The notes under the pieces were generated by a model. The model was not told the origin of the DNA, ran no database searches, and was given only the letters and a program-made list of their open reading frames with translations. A DNA stretch of 64,000 nucleotides from Candidatus Zixiibacteriota bacterium (GTDB taxonomy: Bacteria; Zixibacteria; MSB-5A5; GN15; PGXB01): positions 53,447 to 117,446 of the forward strand of contig JAFGTT010000018.1 of NCBI GenBank assembly GCA_016933955.1, given 5' to 3'. How positions within the stretch are numbered: position 1 is the first letter of the stretch; each line of letters starts with the position of its first letter. Shown here one piece after another: positions 45,296-53,290 of this stretch. The position numbers and the translations under genes are program-made.

Positions 45296-45395
45296 TCTTT
45301 TCATTCGCGCTCAGTCCTGTCAATAATTACTGATACAACCACTATCTTATTGTATTACAATAAATTATTTCAATCTTTAGATCATTGACCGGGAA

Positions 45396-45411
45396 TGGCA
45401 CGGTCTATGCT
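45396..45411 (+). promoter_or_regulatory. Sigma-54 promoter of the orange-protein-like operon
   Basis: TGGCACGGTCTATGCT: perfect -24 TGGCAC, GG (45397-45398) and GC (45409-45410) ten bases apart. Predicted transcription start about 45422, only six bases before the first gene's ATG. Confidence 0.78.
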
Positions 45412-45427
45412 TAATGGTATCATCAGT

Positions 45428-45820
45428 ATGAGAGTTGCCATTCCAGAATGGGAAGGTCGGATTTCACCGACCATGGATACCGCCGGTAATCTGCTGGTGG
45501 TCGAGATAGTCGGGGGACATGAAGTATCTCGCCGAATTATCCCGATACCGCCGATGAATTTGGTCGGTCGGGCCCGTTTTATTTCCGGGTTGAAGATCGA
45601 TCGTTTGATTTGCGGGGCGATTTCTCATCAACTGGAACAAATGCTTTCGGGTGCCGGCGTGCCGATCAGCCCCTGGTTCGGCGGGCAGGTTGATGATATC
45701 ATCGCGGCTCATACCCGGGGCAATCTTGAAAATGAGGATTTCTGGCTACCCGGTTGTCGGCGTCGCCGGGGACATCGCGGATATGGTTGTCGACGCGGAA
45801 GGCGCGGCGGCCGGGAATAA
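45428..45820 (+). CDS. NifX-like (DiMo cofactor-binding fold) protein with Arg/Gly-rich tail
   Basis: 130 residues. The ATG at 45428 is chosen because the frame from 45395 contains the sigma-54 promoter. The first ~100 residues match the NifX/NifB C-terminal fold (MRVAIPEWEGRISPTMD, DRLICGAISHQLEQML). The last ~25 residues (CRRRRGHRGYGCRRGRRGGRE) are strongly basic with two Cys. First gene of the cluster and nearly leaderless by the predicted start site. Related orange proteins bind a Mo-Cu cluster; binding here is inference. Confidence 0.75.
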   Translation: MRVAIPEWEGRISPTMDTAGNLLVVEIVGGHEVSRRIIPIPPMNLVGRARFISGLKIDRLICGAISHQLEQMLSGAGVPISPWFGGQVDDIIAAHTRGNLENEDFWLPGCRRRRGHRGYGCRRGRRGGRE

Positions 45821-45830
45821 AGGAGGATTT

Positions 45831-46193
45831 ATGAGAATAGCGGTTTCATCGCAGGGTAAAGAGCTTTCCAGCCGGGTCGATCCAAGGTTCGGCAGGGCCG
45901 CGTACTTTATTATCTTTGATACATCCGACAGCAGTGTCGAGGCCGTCGAAAACAGTCAGAATGTCAATGCCGCCCAGGGGGCGGGAATCCAGGCCGCCCG
46001 GAATGTGGCCGGCCGGAAGGTTGACCTGGTAGTTTCGGGAAATTTCGGCCCGAAAGCTTTTGCAACTCTGAATGCGGCCGGGATCAAGGCGGCCCAATGG
46101 GCCGATGGGACGGTGGCTCAGGCGATTGAAATGGCCCGCAACAACGAATTGAAAGTAAGCACCGGTGCCAATGTCGAAGGACATTGGATGTAA
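45831..46193 (+). CDS. NifX-like orange-protein-type small protein
   Basis: 120 residues from ATG 45831 behind AAAGGAGG; the longer frame is out of context. Sequence MRIAVSSQGKELSSRVDPRFGRAAYFIIF and VVSGNFGPKAFATLNAAGIK is characteristic of the NifX/MTH1175 family that includes ORP. Ten bases after the preceding NifX-like gene. May carry a metal-sulfur cluster handled by the MinD ATPases downstream. Confidence 0.85.
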   Translation: MRIAVSSQGKELSSRVDPRFGRAAYFIIFDTSDSSVEAVENSQNVNAAQGAGIQAARNVAGRKVDLVVSGNFGPKAFATLNAAGIKAAQWADGTVAQAIEMARNNELKVSTGANVEGHWM

Positions 46194-46242
46194 TGCCGGA
46201 CGCTTTATTGGCGCGTAGAATTAATAGACAAAGGAGGATATT

Positions 46243-46629
46243 ATGCCGGGTGGAGACAGAACCGGTCCGATGGGCCAGGGGCCTATGACCGGACGAGGAG
46301 CCGGCTTCTGTGCCGGATATGGAAGGCCAGGATACATGAACCGCTTTTTGGGTGGCGGATTCGGCTCCGGCCGGGGGATGGGCCGTGGTGGCGGTAGAGG
46401 TTTCGGCGGCGGCGGCCGGGGTTGGCGAAATATGTACTATGCTACCGGACTACCCGGGTGGAATCGACCCTATTATCCGGCCGGGTATGCGGCGACGGGG
46501 TATGCACCCGCCGCAACCGGTCAGGATGAACTGGCTGAATTGAAGGACCAGGCTGGCTATCTAAAGAGCACGCTTGAAGATATTAACCGGAGAATAGAAC
46601 AACTTGAGAAATCAAGGAAGGAGTCATAA
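46243..46629 (+). CDS. DUF5320-type glycine-rich protein
   Basis: 128 residues starting MPGGDRTGPMGQGPMTGRGAGFC, the typical DUF5320 opening. A Gly/Arg-rich middle follows and then a coiled-coil C-terminus (about 95-126; LKDQAGYLKSTLEDINRRIEQ). Such proteins regularly accompany NifX/MinD clusters; function unknown. Ribosome site AAAGGAGG. Stop and next ATG overlap (TAATG). Confidence 0.85.
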   Translation: MPGGDRTGPMGQGPMTGRGAGFCAGYGRPGYMNRFLGGGFGSGRGMGRGGGRGFGGGGRGWRNMYYATGLPGWNRPYYPAGYAATGYAPAATGQDELAELKDQAGYLKSTLEDINRRIEQLEKSRKES

Positions 46630-46874
46630 TGAGTATGCAAGGTGGCGGTGGTCAAGGCGGCGGTCGCGGTGGCGGTCAGGGCGGCGGCCGCGGAGGCGGT
46701 CAAGGCGGCGGTCAGGGCAAAGGTCGTGGAATGGGCCGCGGCGGCGGAAGAGCTTTGGGTCCGGGCGGGGAATGCTATTGCCCGTCATGCGGCGAGAAGG
46801 TTAAGCACCAGCAGGGTGTCCCATGCTATGAAATCAAATGCCCCAAATGCGGTCAGCCAATGACCAGAAAGTAA
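46629..46874 (+). CDS. Glycine-rich protein with C-terminal zinc-ribbon-like motif
   Basis: 81 residues. The first ~45 are almost only Gly, Gln and Arg in GGGQGGGRG repeats. The C-terminus has CYCPSC … C … CPKC, likely a small zinc ribbon (pattern CPxCG … CPxCG). The second CPKCGQPM resembles other small proteins of ORP-type clusters. The low-complexity DNA also opens spurious frames. Function unknown. Confidence 0.75.
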   Translation: MSMQGGGGQGGGRGGGQGGGRGGGQGGGQGKGRGMGRGGGRALGPGGECYCPSCGEKVKHQQGVPCYEIKCPKCGQPMTRK

Positions 46875-46880
46875 TCGTTC

Positions 46881-47765
46881 ATGCCGCGTAAATTAACTAT
46901 TGCTATTGCCAGCGGTAAAGGGGGGACAGGCAAAACCACCCTTTCCACCAGCCTGGCGGCGATTCTGGTGGAGAGGGGTGAAGATGTGGTTTTTCTCGAT
47001 TGTGATGTTGAGGAGCCGGACGGTCATATCTTTTTAAAGCCGCAAGGCATCCAGAGTCAGCCGGTTAATGTTATGATTCCGCGAATCATTCCGGAAAAGT
47101 GCAACTTTTGCGGGGCCTGCGGCGATGCATGCCAATTCAATGCTCTGGCGGTCCTGGCCGACCGGGTGATGGTTTTTCCCTCGCTCTGCCATAGTTGCGG
47201 CGCCTGCTATCATATTTGCCCCGAAAAAGCGATCGAGGAAATCCCGCGGGAGATTGGAACCATAAATTACGGAAACGGGCAGGGGGTCAAATTCTTCGAA
47301 GGGCGGCTGAATATCGGTGAGGCGCTCTCACCTCCTGTAATTAAGGTATTGAGATCAGTACCAAACGGATCCCGAATCACCATAATAGATGCACCGCCCG
47401 GAACCTCCTGTCCCGTTATTGAAGCGGTTAGGAATACCGATTTTGTCGTTCTCGTTACCGAACCGACCCCGTTCGGACTCCATGACCTGAAACTGGCGGT
47501 GGAAATGGTCCGGGCCATGAATTTGCCGTTCGGGGTGGTGATAAACCGGGCCGATATGGGCGATGATCGGGTCGAGAAATATTGTAAGAGTGAAAGGGTC
47601 GATATTCTACTGAAAATACCGTTCGACCGCCGGCTGGCCGAGGAATATTCCGAGGGCAGTATGACTCTGATCAGTAATCCGGAGTATGCCGGGGGATTGG
47701 TGACACTGATGAATGATATCAAGAAGAGGATTGAGAAAAATGGAACTGGTGATTCTCAGCGGTAA
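46881..47765 (+). CDS. MinD/Mrp-like P-loop ATPase with ferredoxin insert (orange-protein type)
   Basis: 294 residues. Deviant Walker A GKGGTGKTT (about 13-21), then a two-cluster ferredoxin insert (CNFCGACGDACQFNAL and CHSCGACYHICPEKAI, about 73-120), then switch II DAPPGTSCP. This is the ATPase type that flanks orange proteins and is also related to NBP35/Mrp cluster carriers. Six bases after the zinc-ribbon gene; overlaps the reading frame of its partner ATPase. Confidence 0.9.
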   Translation: MPRKLTIAIASGKGGTGKTTLSTSLAAILVERGEDVVFLDCDVEEPDGHIFLKPQGIQSQPVNVMIPRIIPEKCNFCGACGDACQFNALAVLADRVMVFPSLCHSCGACYHICPEKAIEEIPREIGTINYGNGQGVKFFEGRLNIGEALSPPVIKVLRSVPNGSRITIIDAPPGTSCPVIEAVRNTDFVVLVTEPTPFGLHDLKLAVEMVRAMNLPFGVVINRADMGDDRVEKYCKSERVDILLKIPFDRRLAEEYSEGSMTLISNPEYAGGLVTLMNDIKKRIEKNGTGDSQR

Positions 47766-48666
47766 AGGTGGAACCGGAAAGACCAGCCTGGTGGGTTCCC
47801 TGGCGGTGCTGGCGGAAAATAAGATACTGGTCGATTGCGATGTCGATGCCGCCGATCTGGATTTGATTATCCAGGGGGAAAAGGGCCAGCCCAATGAGTT
47901 TACTGCTTCCAAAAAGGCCATTATCGATTCCGAGCTCTGTACCGATTGCGGTATCTGTCGGGAACATTGTCGATTTAATGCCATTGAATACAATGATACC
48001 GGTACAGGTGGAAGTTATCGGATTGATCCGCTGGCGTGTGAGGGATGCGGCCTGTGCGTTTATCTATGCCCGGATAAAGCCATTGGACTTCATCCGGTGG
48101 TCAGCGGGCAATGGTTTCTCTCGAAAACCGATTACGGCCCTCTGATTCATGCCAACCTGGGTATTGCCCAGGGAAACTCCGGTCGGCTGGTATCGCTGTT
48201 AAGGAAGACCGCCCGGGATCTGGCTGAAAGCGAGGGAAGAGAATTGATAATTGTCGATGGACCGCCGGGAATCGGTTGCCCGGTCATAGCCTCGCTGACG
48301 GGAGCCGATTATGTAGTTCTGGTTACGGAACCATCTAAATCCGCCTTCCATGATCTGGAACGGATTATAAGCCTGGTGTCTCATTTTAGATTACCGCTCG
48401 GAATATGCATCAACAAATTCGACATAAACCCGGCGCTGACACAGGAAATCGAAAATTTCGCAATCCAAAAGGGAATTGTACTTCTGGGCCGGATTCCCTA
48501 TGATCCCGAAATCACCAGAGCCCAGATTGCCGGAAAACCGGTGATTGAATTTGTTGATAATGAGACCGGCCGACTGATAAGACAGATCTGGGAAAAAATC
48601 CTTGGAAATTTGAAATATAACAATGGCCGAAAAAAAGACATATCCAAACCATTGAAACTACTATAA
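47740..48666 (+). CDS. Second MinD/Mrp-like ATPase with ferredoxin insert
   Basis: 308 residues from ATG 47740, which overlaps the end of the first ATPase by 26 bases; a longer frame from 47713 has no support. Walker A GKGGTGKTS (about 8-16), ferredoxin insert (CTDCGICREHCRFNAI, CEGCGLCVYLCPDKAI), switch DGPPGIGCP. Paired ATPases of this type likely work as a heterodimer in cluster loading or redox-linked function. C-terminus is Lys-rich. Confidence 0.9.
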   Translation: MELVILSGKGGTGKTSLVGSLAVLAENKILVDCDVDAADLDLIIQGEKGQPNEFTASKKAIIDSELCTDCGICREHCRFNAIEYNDTGTGGSYRIDPLACEGCGLCVYLCPDKAIGLHPVVSGQWFLSKTDYGPLIHANLGIAQGNSGRLVSLLRKTARDLAESEGRELIIVDGPPGIGCPVIASLTGADYVVLVTEPSKSAFHDLERIISLVSHFRLPLGICINKFDINPALTQEIENFAIQKGIVLLGRIPYDPEITRAQIAGKPVIEFVDNETGRLIRQIWEKILGNLKYNNGRKKDISKPLKLL

Positions 48667-48684
48667 AACGAGGGAGACAAATAT

Positions 48685-49077
48685 ATGCGAATCGCAATAC
48701 CAATGGCCGAAGGGAGGCTGTCAGCTCATTTCGGTCACTGTCAGGAATTCGCCCTGATCGATGTCGATACCGATAATAAGAAAATCATGAAATCCGAAAG
48801 ACTGGTACCACCGCCTCACGAACCGGGTGTCCTTCCCGGGTGGCTGGCCCAAATGGATTGTAACCTGATTATCGCTGGTGGGATGGGCCATCGGGCTATC
48901 AGTATGTTTAACCAGAACGGGATAAGTGTCGTGACCGGAGCCATGGCCTTGAAACCGGAGGAAATAGTCATGTCCTACCTGAACGGACAGCTTATTGCCG
49001 GTGAAAATACTTGTGATAATCCGACGCATCATCATGGCGAAGATGGCCGTTGCCGCTCCCATCAGAATGAATCATGA
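48685..49077 (+). CDS. NifX-like dinitrogenase cofactor-binding domain protein with His-rich tail
   Basis: 130 residues with the NifX fold (MRIAIPMAEGRLSAHFGHCQEFALID, GGMGHRAISMFNQNGI). The tail carries CDNPTHHHGEDGRCRSHQ, a likely metal-binding stretch. Last gene of the cluster; followed by a strong terminator. The Cys-His motif HFGHC near the N-terminus is common in this subfamily. Confidence 0.85.
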   Translation: MRIAIPMAEGRLSAHFGHCQEFALIDVDTDNKKIMKSERLVPPPHEPGVLPGWLAQMDCNLIIAGGMGHRAISMFNQNGISVVTGAMALKPEEIVMSYLNGQLIAGENTCDNPTHHHGEDGRCRSHQNES

Positions 49078-49108
49078 GTGAATCTGAGGGAATAAATGCA
49101 ATTGATAG

Positions 49109-49138
49109 CCGGAGGAAATTGTCGATTTCCTCCGGTTT
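49109..49138 (+). terminator. Terminator of the orange-protein-like operon
   Basis: 11-bp stem CCGGAGGAAAT / ATTTCCTCCGG with loop TGTCG and a short T stretch, about 30 bases after the last gene. Confidence 0.75.
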
Positions 49139-49467
49139 CGGCCGGGATAAGGATCAATAGCGGTTGCCTGCCGGAATCATTCTCATCGTATTGAATATAC
49201 ACCGTACATATCGCTCTCCCATTCCTCCATATTTTTACCAATGAACCCAATAACATAGTCAATATTTGTTTGGGTCTTCTATTGACGTCCTTTTGCAGAA
49301 TTTTGTCCGGGGAAATATCCAGAATTAATCCCGGCAGAAGGCCAAAACGCCATATAACTTTCTGAACTGTAAGATGTTAATGGTGTGGCCGCGGTTTCCT
49401 GCCGCCGGGTACAGCGTTTGCGCTGATGTCAGGAGAAAAATATCCTTTTGGGCCGTAAGGAGATGAT
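49139..49467. other. Intergenic region before the DTV lipoprotein gene
   Basis: About 330 bases. A small CAGCG-TTTG-CGCTG hairpin (49412-49425) is the only structure I see. No recognised promoter or RNA gene. Confidence 0.35.
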
Positions 49468-50127
49468 ATGAAAAAAACACTGATTATTGCCGTTCTTCTG
49501 GCCGGTTTCTTACTCTTTCTGCTGGTCAGCGGCTGTGATAAGGAAAGAATAGTCGAATCGACCGAGTACATCCATGATATCGAATATGTCGAATCGCCTC
49601 CCGATACGGTTTTTATGATTGATACCGTGTACAACCATGATTCGACAACCGTCAATACCACCGACACCGTTCTGATAATCGATACCGTTACCCAGGTGAC
49701 TTATATCCACGATACCGTAACCGTTATCGAGAACCATTATGATACGATCCAGGTAACACAGTACAGTCCCAATGAATATCTGGCTATTGCGGCTCTTCAG
49801 TACTACACCGACCCAATGGTTATCGATTTTATTTACGATGAATTCGGGTATGATGACGGTTGGGTTTTCTACCTGTCATCCTTCCAGCTTGATCTGACCC
49901 GGCAGTCCTCCGGCGTGTATGATATTTATGGCTATATCGATTACTGGACACCCGACTGGTCCGGTTATTATCCGCTGGAATTCTACTGGCGTATGGTTTA
50001 TACCGGCGGTGATCCGGCCGATCCCGATAACTGGGATCTGACCGATCCGCCCAGCTCCGTGGCCGTTCACACGCCCGGAATAAAATTGACGACCGGTAAT
50101 ACCGCCGCCAACCGGAATCTTCATTGA
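49468..50127 (+). CDS. Hypothetical lipoprotein with DTV repeats
   Basis: 219 residues. Signal peptide and lipobox LVSGC (Cys about 23). Residues ~45-95 contain irregular repeats around DTV (PPDTVFMIDTVYNHDSTTV, TDTVLIIDTVTQV, HDTVTVIENHYDTI), a beta-prone spacer seen in surface lipoproteins. The rest (about 100-219) is aromatic-rich and soluble. Ribosome site TAAGGAG. I do not recognise the C-terminal part. Confidence 0.68.
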   Translation: MKKTLIIAVLLAGFLLFLLVSGCDKERIVESTEYIHDIEYVESPPDTVFMIDTVYNHDSTTVNTTDTVLIIDTVTQVTYIHDTVTVIENHYDTIQVTQYSPNEYLAIAALQYYTDPMVIDFIYDEFGYDDGWVFYLSSFQLDLTRQSSGVYDIYGYIDYWTPDWSGYYPLEFYWRMVYTGGDPADPDNWDLTDPPSSVAVHTPGIKLTTGNTAANRNLH

Positions 50128-50139
50128 TTTAATAACAAT

Positions 50140-50183
50140 CCGGGAGCCGCGCTGAAAATATGACGACAGCCTCCGGCTCCCGG
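50140..50183 (+). terminator. Long-loop inverted repeat after the DTV lipoprotein gene
   Basis: CCGGGAGCCG (50140-50149) and CGGCTCCCGG (50174-50183), a perfect 10-bp inverted repeat with a 24-base loop. It lies between convergent genes; the T-run is weak. Confidence 0.5.
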
Positions 50184-50245
50184 TTGCTGATTCGAGTTTA
50201 TGCCCATCCTCAGGAAGGTCTCTCCATCAGGCGAATCATCGTTTT

Positions 50246-51943
50246 TCAGTTCGTTTCAGAATGATCCCGGATTTCGGATACTTGTCCGGAAATTCTGTCG
50301 GGATCGACCCGATTTCGTTTCAATACCTGAGAAACGACCCTGACCGCGGCCTCACGTTCCGCCGGAATAACATCATCGGCACCTGCCGCCAGCAGGGTTT
50401 CGATATCCAGCAAATAGGTGGTCCTGACGGTTATATGCAACTTCGGCGCCAGTCCGCGGGCCGTTCTTACAGCCAGCTCCGATGCCCCCGGATCGTTTAT
50501 CAGAATAACCAGCTCACGGGCATTTTCAATCCCCAGTTGACTTAAGACATCCTCGCTGGTGATATCGCCGAACACCGCTTTGCCGGTTTCCCTCGATGCT
50601 CTCTCGACATTTTCTATATTCAAATCGACAATGATGTATGGTAACCCCGAGTCATTGAGGACCTGCGATAACTCCCGTCCGGCAAAACCGTACCCGGCGA
50701 TGATTATATGATTACAGATCTTACAGACCTCTCCCGAAACATCCTCGGCAGAATCGATCTCGGCCATTCCTTTAAGTCTGGCAAACCTGCCGAGACCGGC
50801 CGTCAGCCGGGGTCCGTAGGACATGACAAAAGGCGTAATGAACATGGACAAGATCGCGGCCGAAACCACGTTGTTTTCGACCGCACCGGACACCAGACCT
50901 GTTCCTTGAATGGCGTAAAGCAAAACGAAAGAGAACTCCCCCACCTGGGCCAGCGCGAAAGCGGCAATCAAACATACCCGGAAGGGCATTCGCATTATCA
51001 ACGCCGTCAAAAAGACAATCAGGGATTTGCCGATTAAAATACCCGCCAGGATAGTCAGGATAGGGATCAGATTATAAAGAATCGCATTCGGTGATAACAG
51101 CATTCCGACCGATACGAAAAACAGGCTGGCGAAAACCTCTCTGAAAGATATTATTTCGGCCATGGCCTGCTGGCGGTATTCGGATCCGGCCACAACCAGC
51201 CCGGCCAGAAAGGCGCCGATTGCCAGTGACGCCCCGGATCGGGTTACCAGCCAGGCCGTGCCCAGGCAGACAACGAAAACCGCGAGGATGAATAACTGCC
51301 TTTGTCTGGTTCGAGCAACAAGTCTGAGAACCCGCGGGACAATCAGAATGGCGGCAAGCAACACCGCCAGGACAAGACCCAGCGATTTGACCAGGGTAAC
51401 GGTAAAGGTTCCGACTCCCAAATCGGAACCAATCAATAACGGAATAATCAGCATGATCGGGACCACACTGAAATCCTGGAAAACGAGAATCCCCAGTATC
51501 AATCGCCCGTGCGGGGCATCGACCTCACCTCGTTGCTGAAGCCCCCTCAATACGATAGCGGTGCTGGATAAGGCCAAGACAAAACCGATAAATATCGCCG
51601 AATTGCCCTCAAATCCGAACATTTTACATATCAGATATGCGGCCGAGGCAGTCAGTCCGACCTGGAGAACACCTCCGATAACCGCAAGTTTCCATAATCG
51701 TCGCAGTTTTTTAAGGGCCAGTTCCAGGCCAATGCCGAACAGTAGCAGGGCCACCCCGATCTCGGCCAGGATTTCGACCTGGTGGCTATCATGAATCAAT
51801 CCCAAGCCTCGCGGCCCGACCAAAACACCCGAGAGAATGAATCCGGCTATAGACGGCAATTTGAGTCGATAAAAAACGACCACGACTATAACGGCAACTG
51901 CAAGAATTATTAGAAGATCCGTGAGAAAGGCCAGTTCATGCAT
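50246..51943 (-). CDS. CPA2 cation:proton antiporter with TrkA-N domain
   Basis: 565 residues of the KefB/YbaL type. Residues ~5-385 contain about 12-13 membrane segments with the family signatures (LSGVLVGPRGLGLI, LLFGIGLELALKKLRR, GAFLAGLVVAGS). Residues ~410-530 form a Rossmann TrkA-N/RCK domain (IIIAGYGFAGRELSQ; VFGDITSEDVLSQLGI) that senses NAD(H) or nucleotides. There is no TrkA-C domain. It probably exchanges K+ or Na+ for H+. GGAG lies about ten bases before the ATG. Confidence 0.9.
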   Translation of the reverse strand: MHELAFLTDLLIILAVAVIVVVVFYRLKLPSIAGFILSGVLVGPRGLGLIHDSHQVEILAEIGVALLLFGIGLELALKKLRRLWKLAVIGGVLQVGLTASAAYLICKMFGFEGNSAIFIGFVLALSSTAIVLRGLQQRGEVDAPHGRLILGILVFQDFSVVPIMLIIPLLIGSDLGVGTFTVTLVKSLGLVLAVLLAAILIVPRVLRLVARTRQRQLFILAVFVVCLGTAWLVTRSGASLAIGAFLAGLVVAGSEYRQQAMAEIISFREVFASLFFVSVGMLLSPNAILYNLIPILTILAGILIGKSLIVFLTALIMRMPFRVCLIAAFALAQVGEFSFVLLYAIQGTGLVSGAVENNVVSAAILSMFITPFVMSYGPRLTAGLGRFARLKGMAEIDSAEDVSGEVCKICNHIIIAGYGFAGRELSQVLNDSGLPYIIVDLNIENVERASRETGKAVFGDITSEDVLSQLGIENARELVILINDPGASELAVRTARGLAPKLHITVRTTYLLDIETLLAAGADDVIPAEREAAVRVVSQVLKRNRVDPDRISGQVSEIRDHSETN

Positions 51944-52144
51944 AATACTTTATCTCCGGGAGGGCCATGCGCCTGCCGATGATATACCCTCCGTAACTCC
52001 CGAATAGATTTCGACACATTTTTACGCGCAAAATATAACCCCGGCTGATACCGGGGTCAATATCAATGACGGGAGAGAGAGATGAATTCCCCCCATTGTC
52101 GGCATTATCGGGAAATATGAAATAATATGACAACAGATATTCAG

Positions 52145-52495
52145 CTATTTCTTGTATCCCTGGAGTTCCTTTTCAAGAACCTTTTTGAATTCATGGGAAT
52201 CTTCCGGCGTAAACAGAAACCGCTTGCAAAATCCTTCTTTCTTGTCCAGCACCACATGTTCCTTGAAGTTGGCCCAATCCAGTTTTATGGCGGGCTTGAA
52301 TCCCTTAAGCTGGAGATCACCTTTTAAGAGGCCTTTTAAATCGGATTCCTTTACCTCGACTTTTACTATCACATCAAAAGGAATCGACACCACTCCGACA
52401 TGGGTGGCGAACTCGACATGATCCTTATAAATCCGGTACTCCTGCCAGAGACTTTTCATGGTGGATTTCGAAGTGTACACGGCTTTTTCGATCAT
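52145..52495 (-). CDS. Hypothetical protein with a PH-like fold
   Basis: 116 residues, no signal or membrane segment, Lys-rich (many KE/KK). The strand pattern (EYRIYKDHVEFATHVGVVSIPFDVIVKVEV … FLFTPEDSHEFKKVLEKEL) resembles bacterial PH-like domains, ending with a single helix. Ribosome site GGAG. Isolated gene; function unknown. Confidence 0.65.
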   Translation of the reverse strand: MIEKAVYTSKSTMKSLWQEYRIYKDHVEFATHVGVVSIPFDVIVKVEVKESDLKGLLKGDLQLKGFKPAIKLDWANFKEHVVLDKKEGFCKRFLFTPEDSHEFKKVLEKELQGYKK

Positions 52496-53099
52496 GACTT
52501 TCTCCTTGTTCGTAAGTTTGATCCGCTGATGCTCTTACGCCAATTTTACGAATATATTACGAAACGGCAGATTACCGTAACCAATAAAATCAAAAAAAGC
52601 ATATAAATCAACCCGGAAAATAACCGCCGTTTTTCTCCTCAGCCACGCTAATAAAAAACAGCCGCATCTTATCAATGTTTCTCCCATACTTTTGTCTTAA
52701 CTAATATGGTTTTTGAAATAACCATTCCTTGGCAATTATGGCGGGCGAACCATGCATTTCTGCCCATTCGGTATGGAGAAATGGAAACATAATAAACAGG
52801 GGCAGAGGCCTTCGTTTGTTCCCCTTATTGATCTTCATTCGGTTTACACGTTGTTTATCAATCTCAGATATTTCTAATATGCCTGCCAACCATTCTGCGG
52901 CTCTCGAAAATAGCCAGCCTCCCGGCCTTGCCACAAACTTGGCCTTCGACGGATTGTCATAAATATATTCCGTTTAAATAAACGGTTTATCGGGGAAAAG
53001 CATATATGCCGACGGCCAAGCTTGAAATTCGTATGGCCATATCATAAAAAAAGAAAAAGATGATATCCGGCGCAGTTTTTTATTGCGCGGCGGTTTGGA
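52496..53099. other. Intergenic region upstream of the riboswitch
   Basis: About 600 bases. Short frames exist on both strands (e.g. 52701-52934) but have no recognisable domain or good ribosome site. A CG-rich hairpin near 53070-53092 may end an upstream transcript. Otherwise I see nothing. Confidence 0.4.
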
Positions 53100-53104
53100 A
53101 AATA

Positions 53105-53236
53105 TTATAACTGATCCAGCGGTTTGTATGATGAAGCAGGGTGAAAATCCCTCACTGTCGCGCAACGGTTATAGTCCGACCTCATACAATTAGTCTTGTA
53201 TAGACCCGCGTCCGGCTCGCGACAAGCCACCTGCAG
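53105..53236 (+). ncRNA. Cobalamin riboswitch aptamer
   Basis: The core GGTGAAAATCC (from 53139) followed by a C-G-C-rich segment with CAACGGTTATAGTC closely follows the cobalamin-riboswitch core. The 3' element GACAAGCCACCTGC (53221-53234) resembles the B12 box (consensus AGYCMGGAGACCKGC), with a few mismatches. It precedes nrdD and a terminator. The exact 5' limit is uncertain. Expected to bind adenosyl- or another cobalamin and reduce nrdD expression when B12 is plentiful. Confidence 0.8.
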
Positions 53237-53249
53237 AGTCTGTTCGATG

Positions 53250-53279
53250 GCTTGGGCGGCCAAACCCAGGCTTTTTTTT
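53250..53279 (+). terminator. Riboswitch-controlled terminator in the nrdD leader
   Basis: GCTTGGG (53250-53256) pairs with CCCAGGC (53265-53271), followed by eight T (53272-53279). It lies between the aptamer and the nrdD ribosome site (GGAG at 53280), so it is the probable expression platform. Confidence 0.75.
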
Positions 53280-53290
53280 GGAGCAGGCTT

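Noticed and set aside
46640..46740. Short GGC-rich repeat as CRISPR or minisatellite
   Set aside because: It is the coding sequence of glycine repeats without spacers or constant-length units; no CRISPR array is seen anywhere in the window.
46604..46863. Arg- or Ala-rich frames overlapping the glycine-rich gene
   Set aside because: They arise from the low-complexity GGC repeats in other frames; the frame with CPxC motifs and TAATG coupling is the real one.
52701..52962. Two 77-codon frames on opposite strands upstream of the riboswitch
   Set aside because: They mirror each other, have no recognisable domain and no ribosome site.
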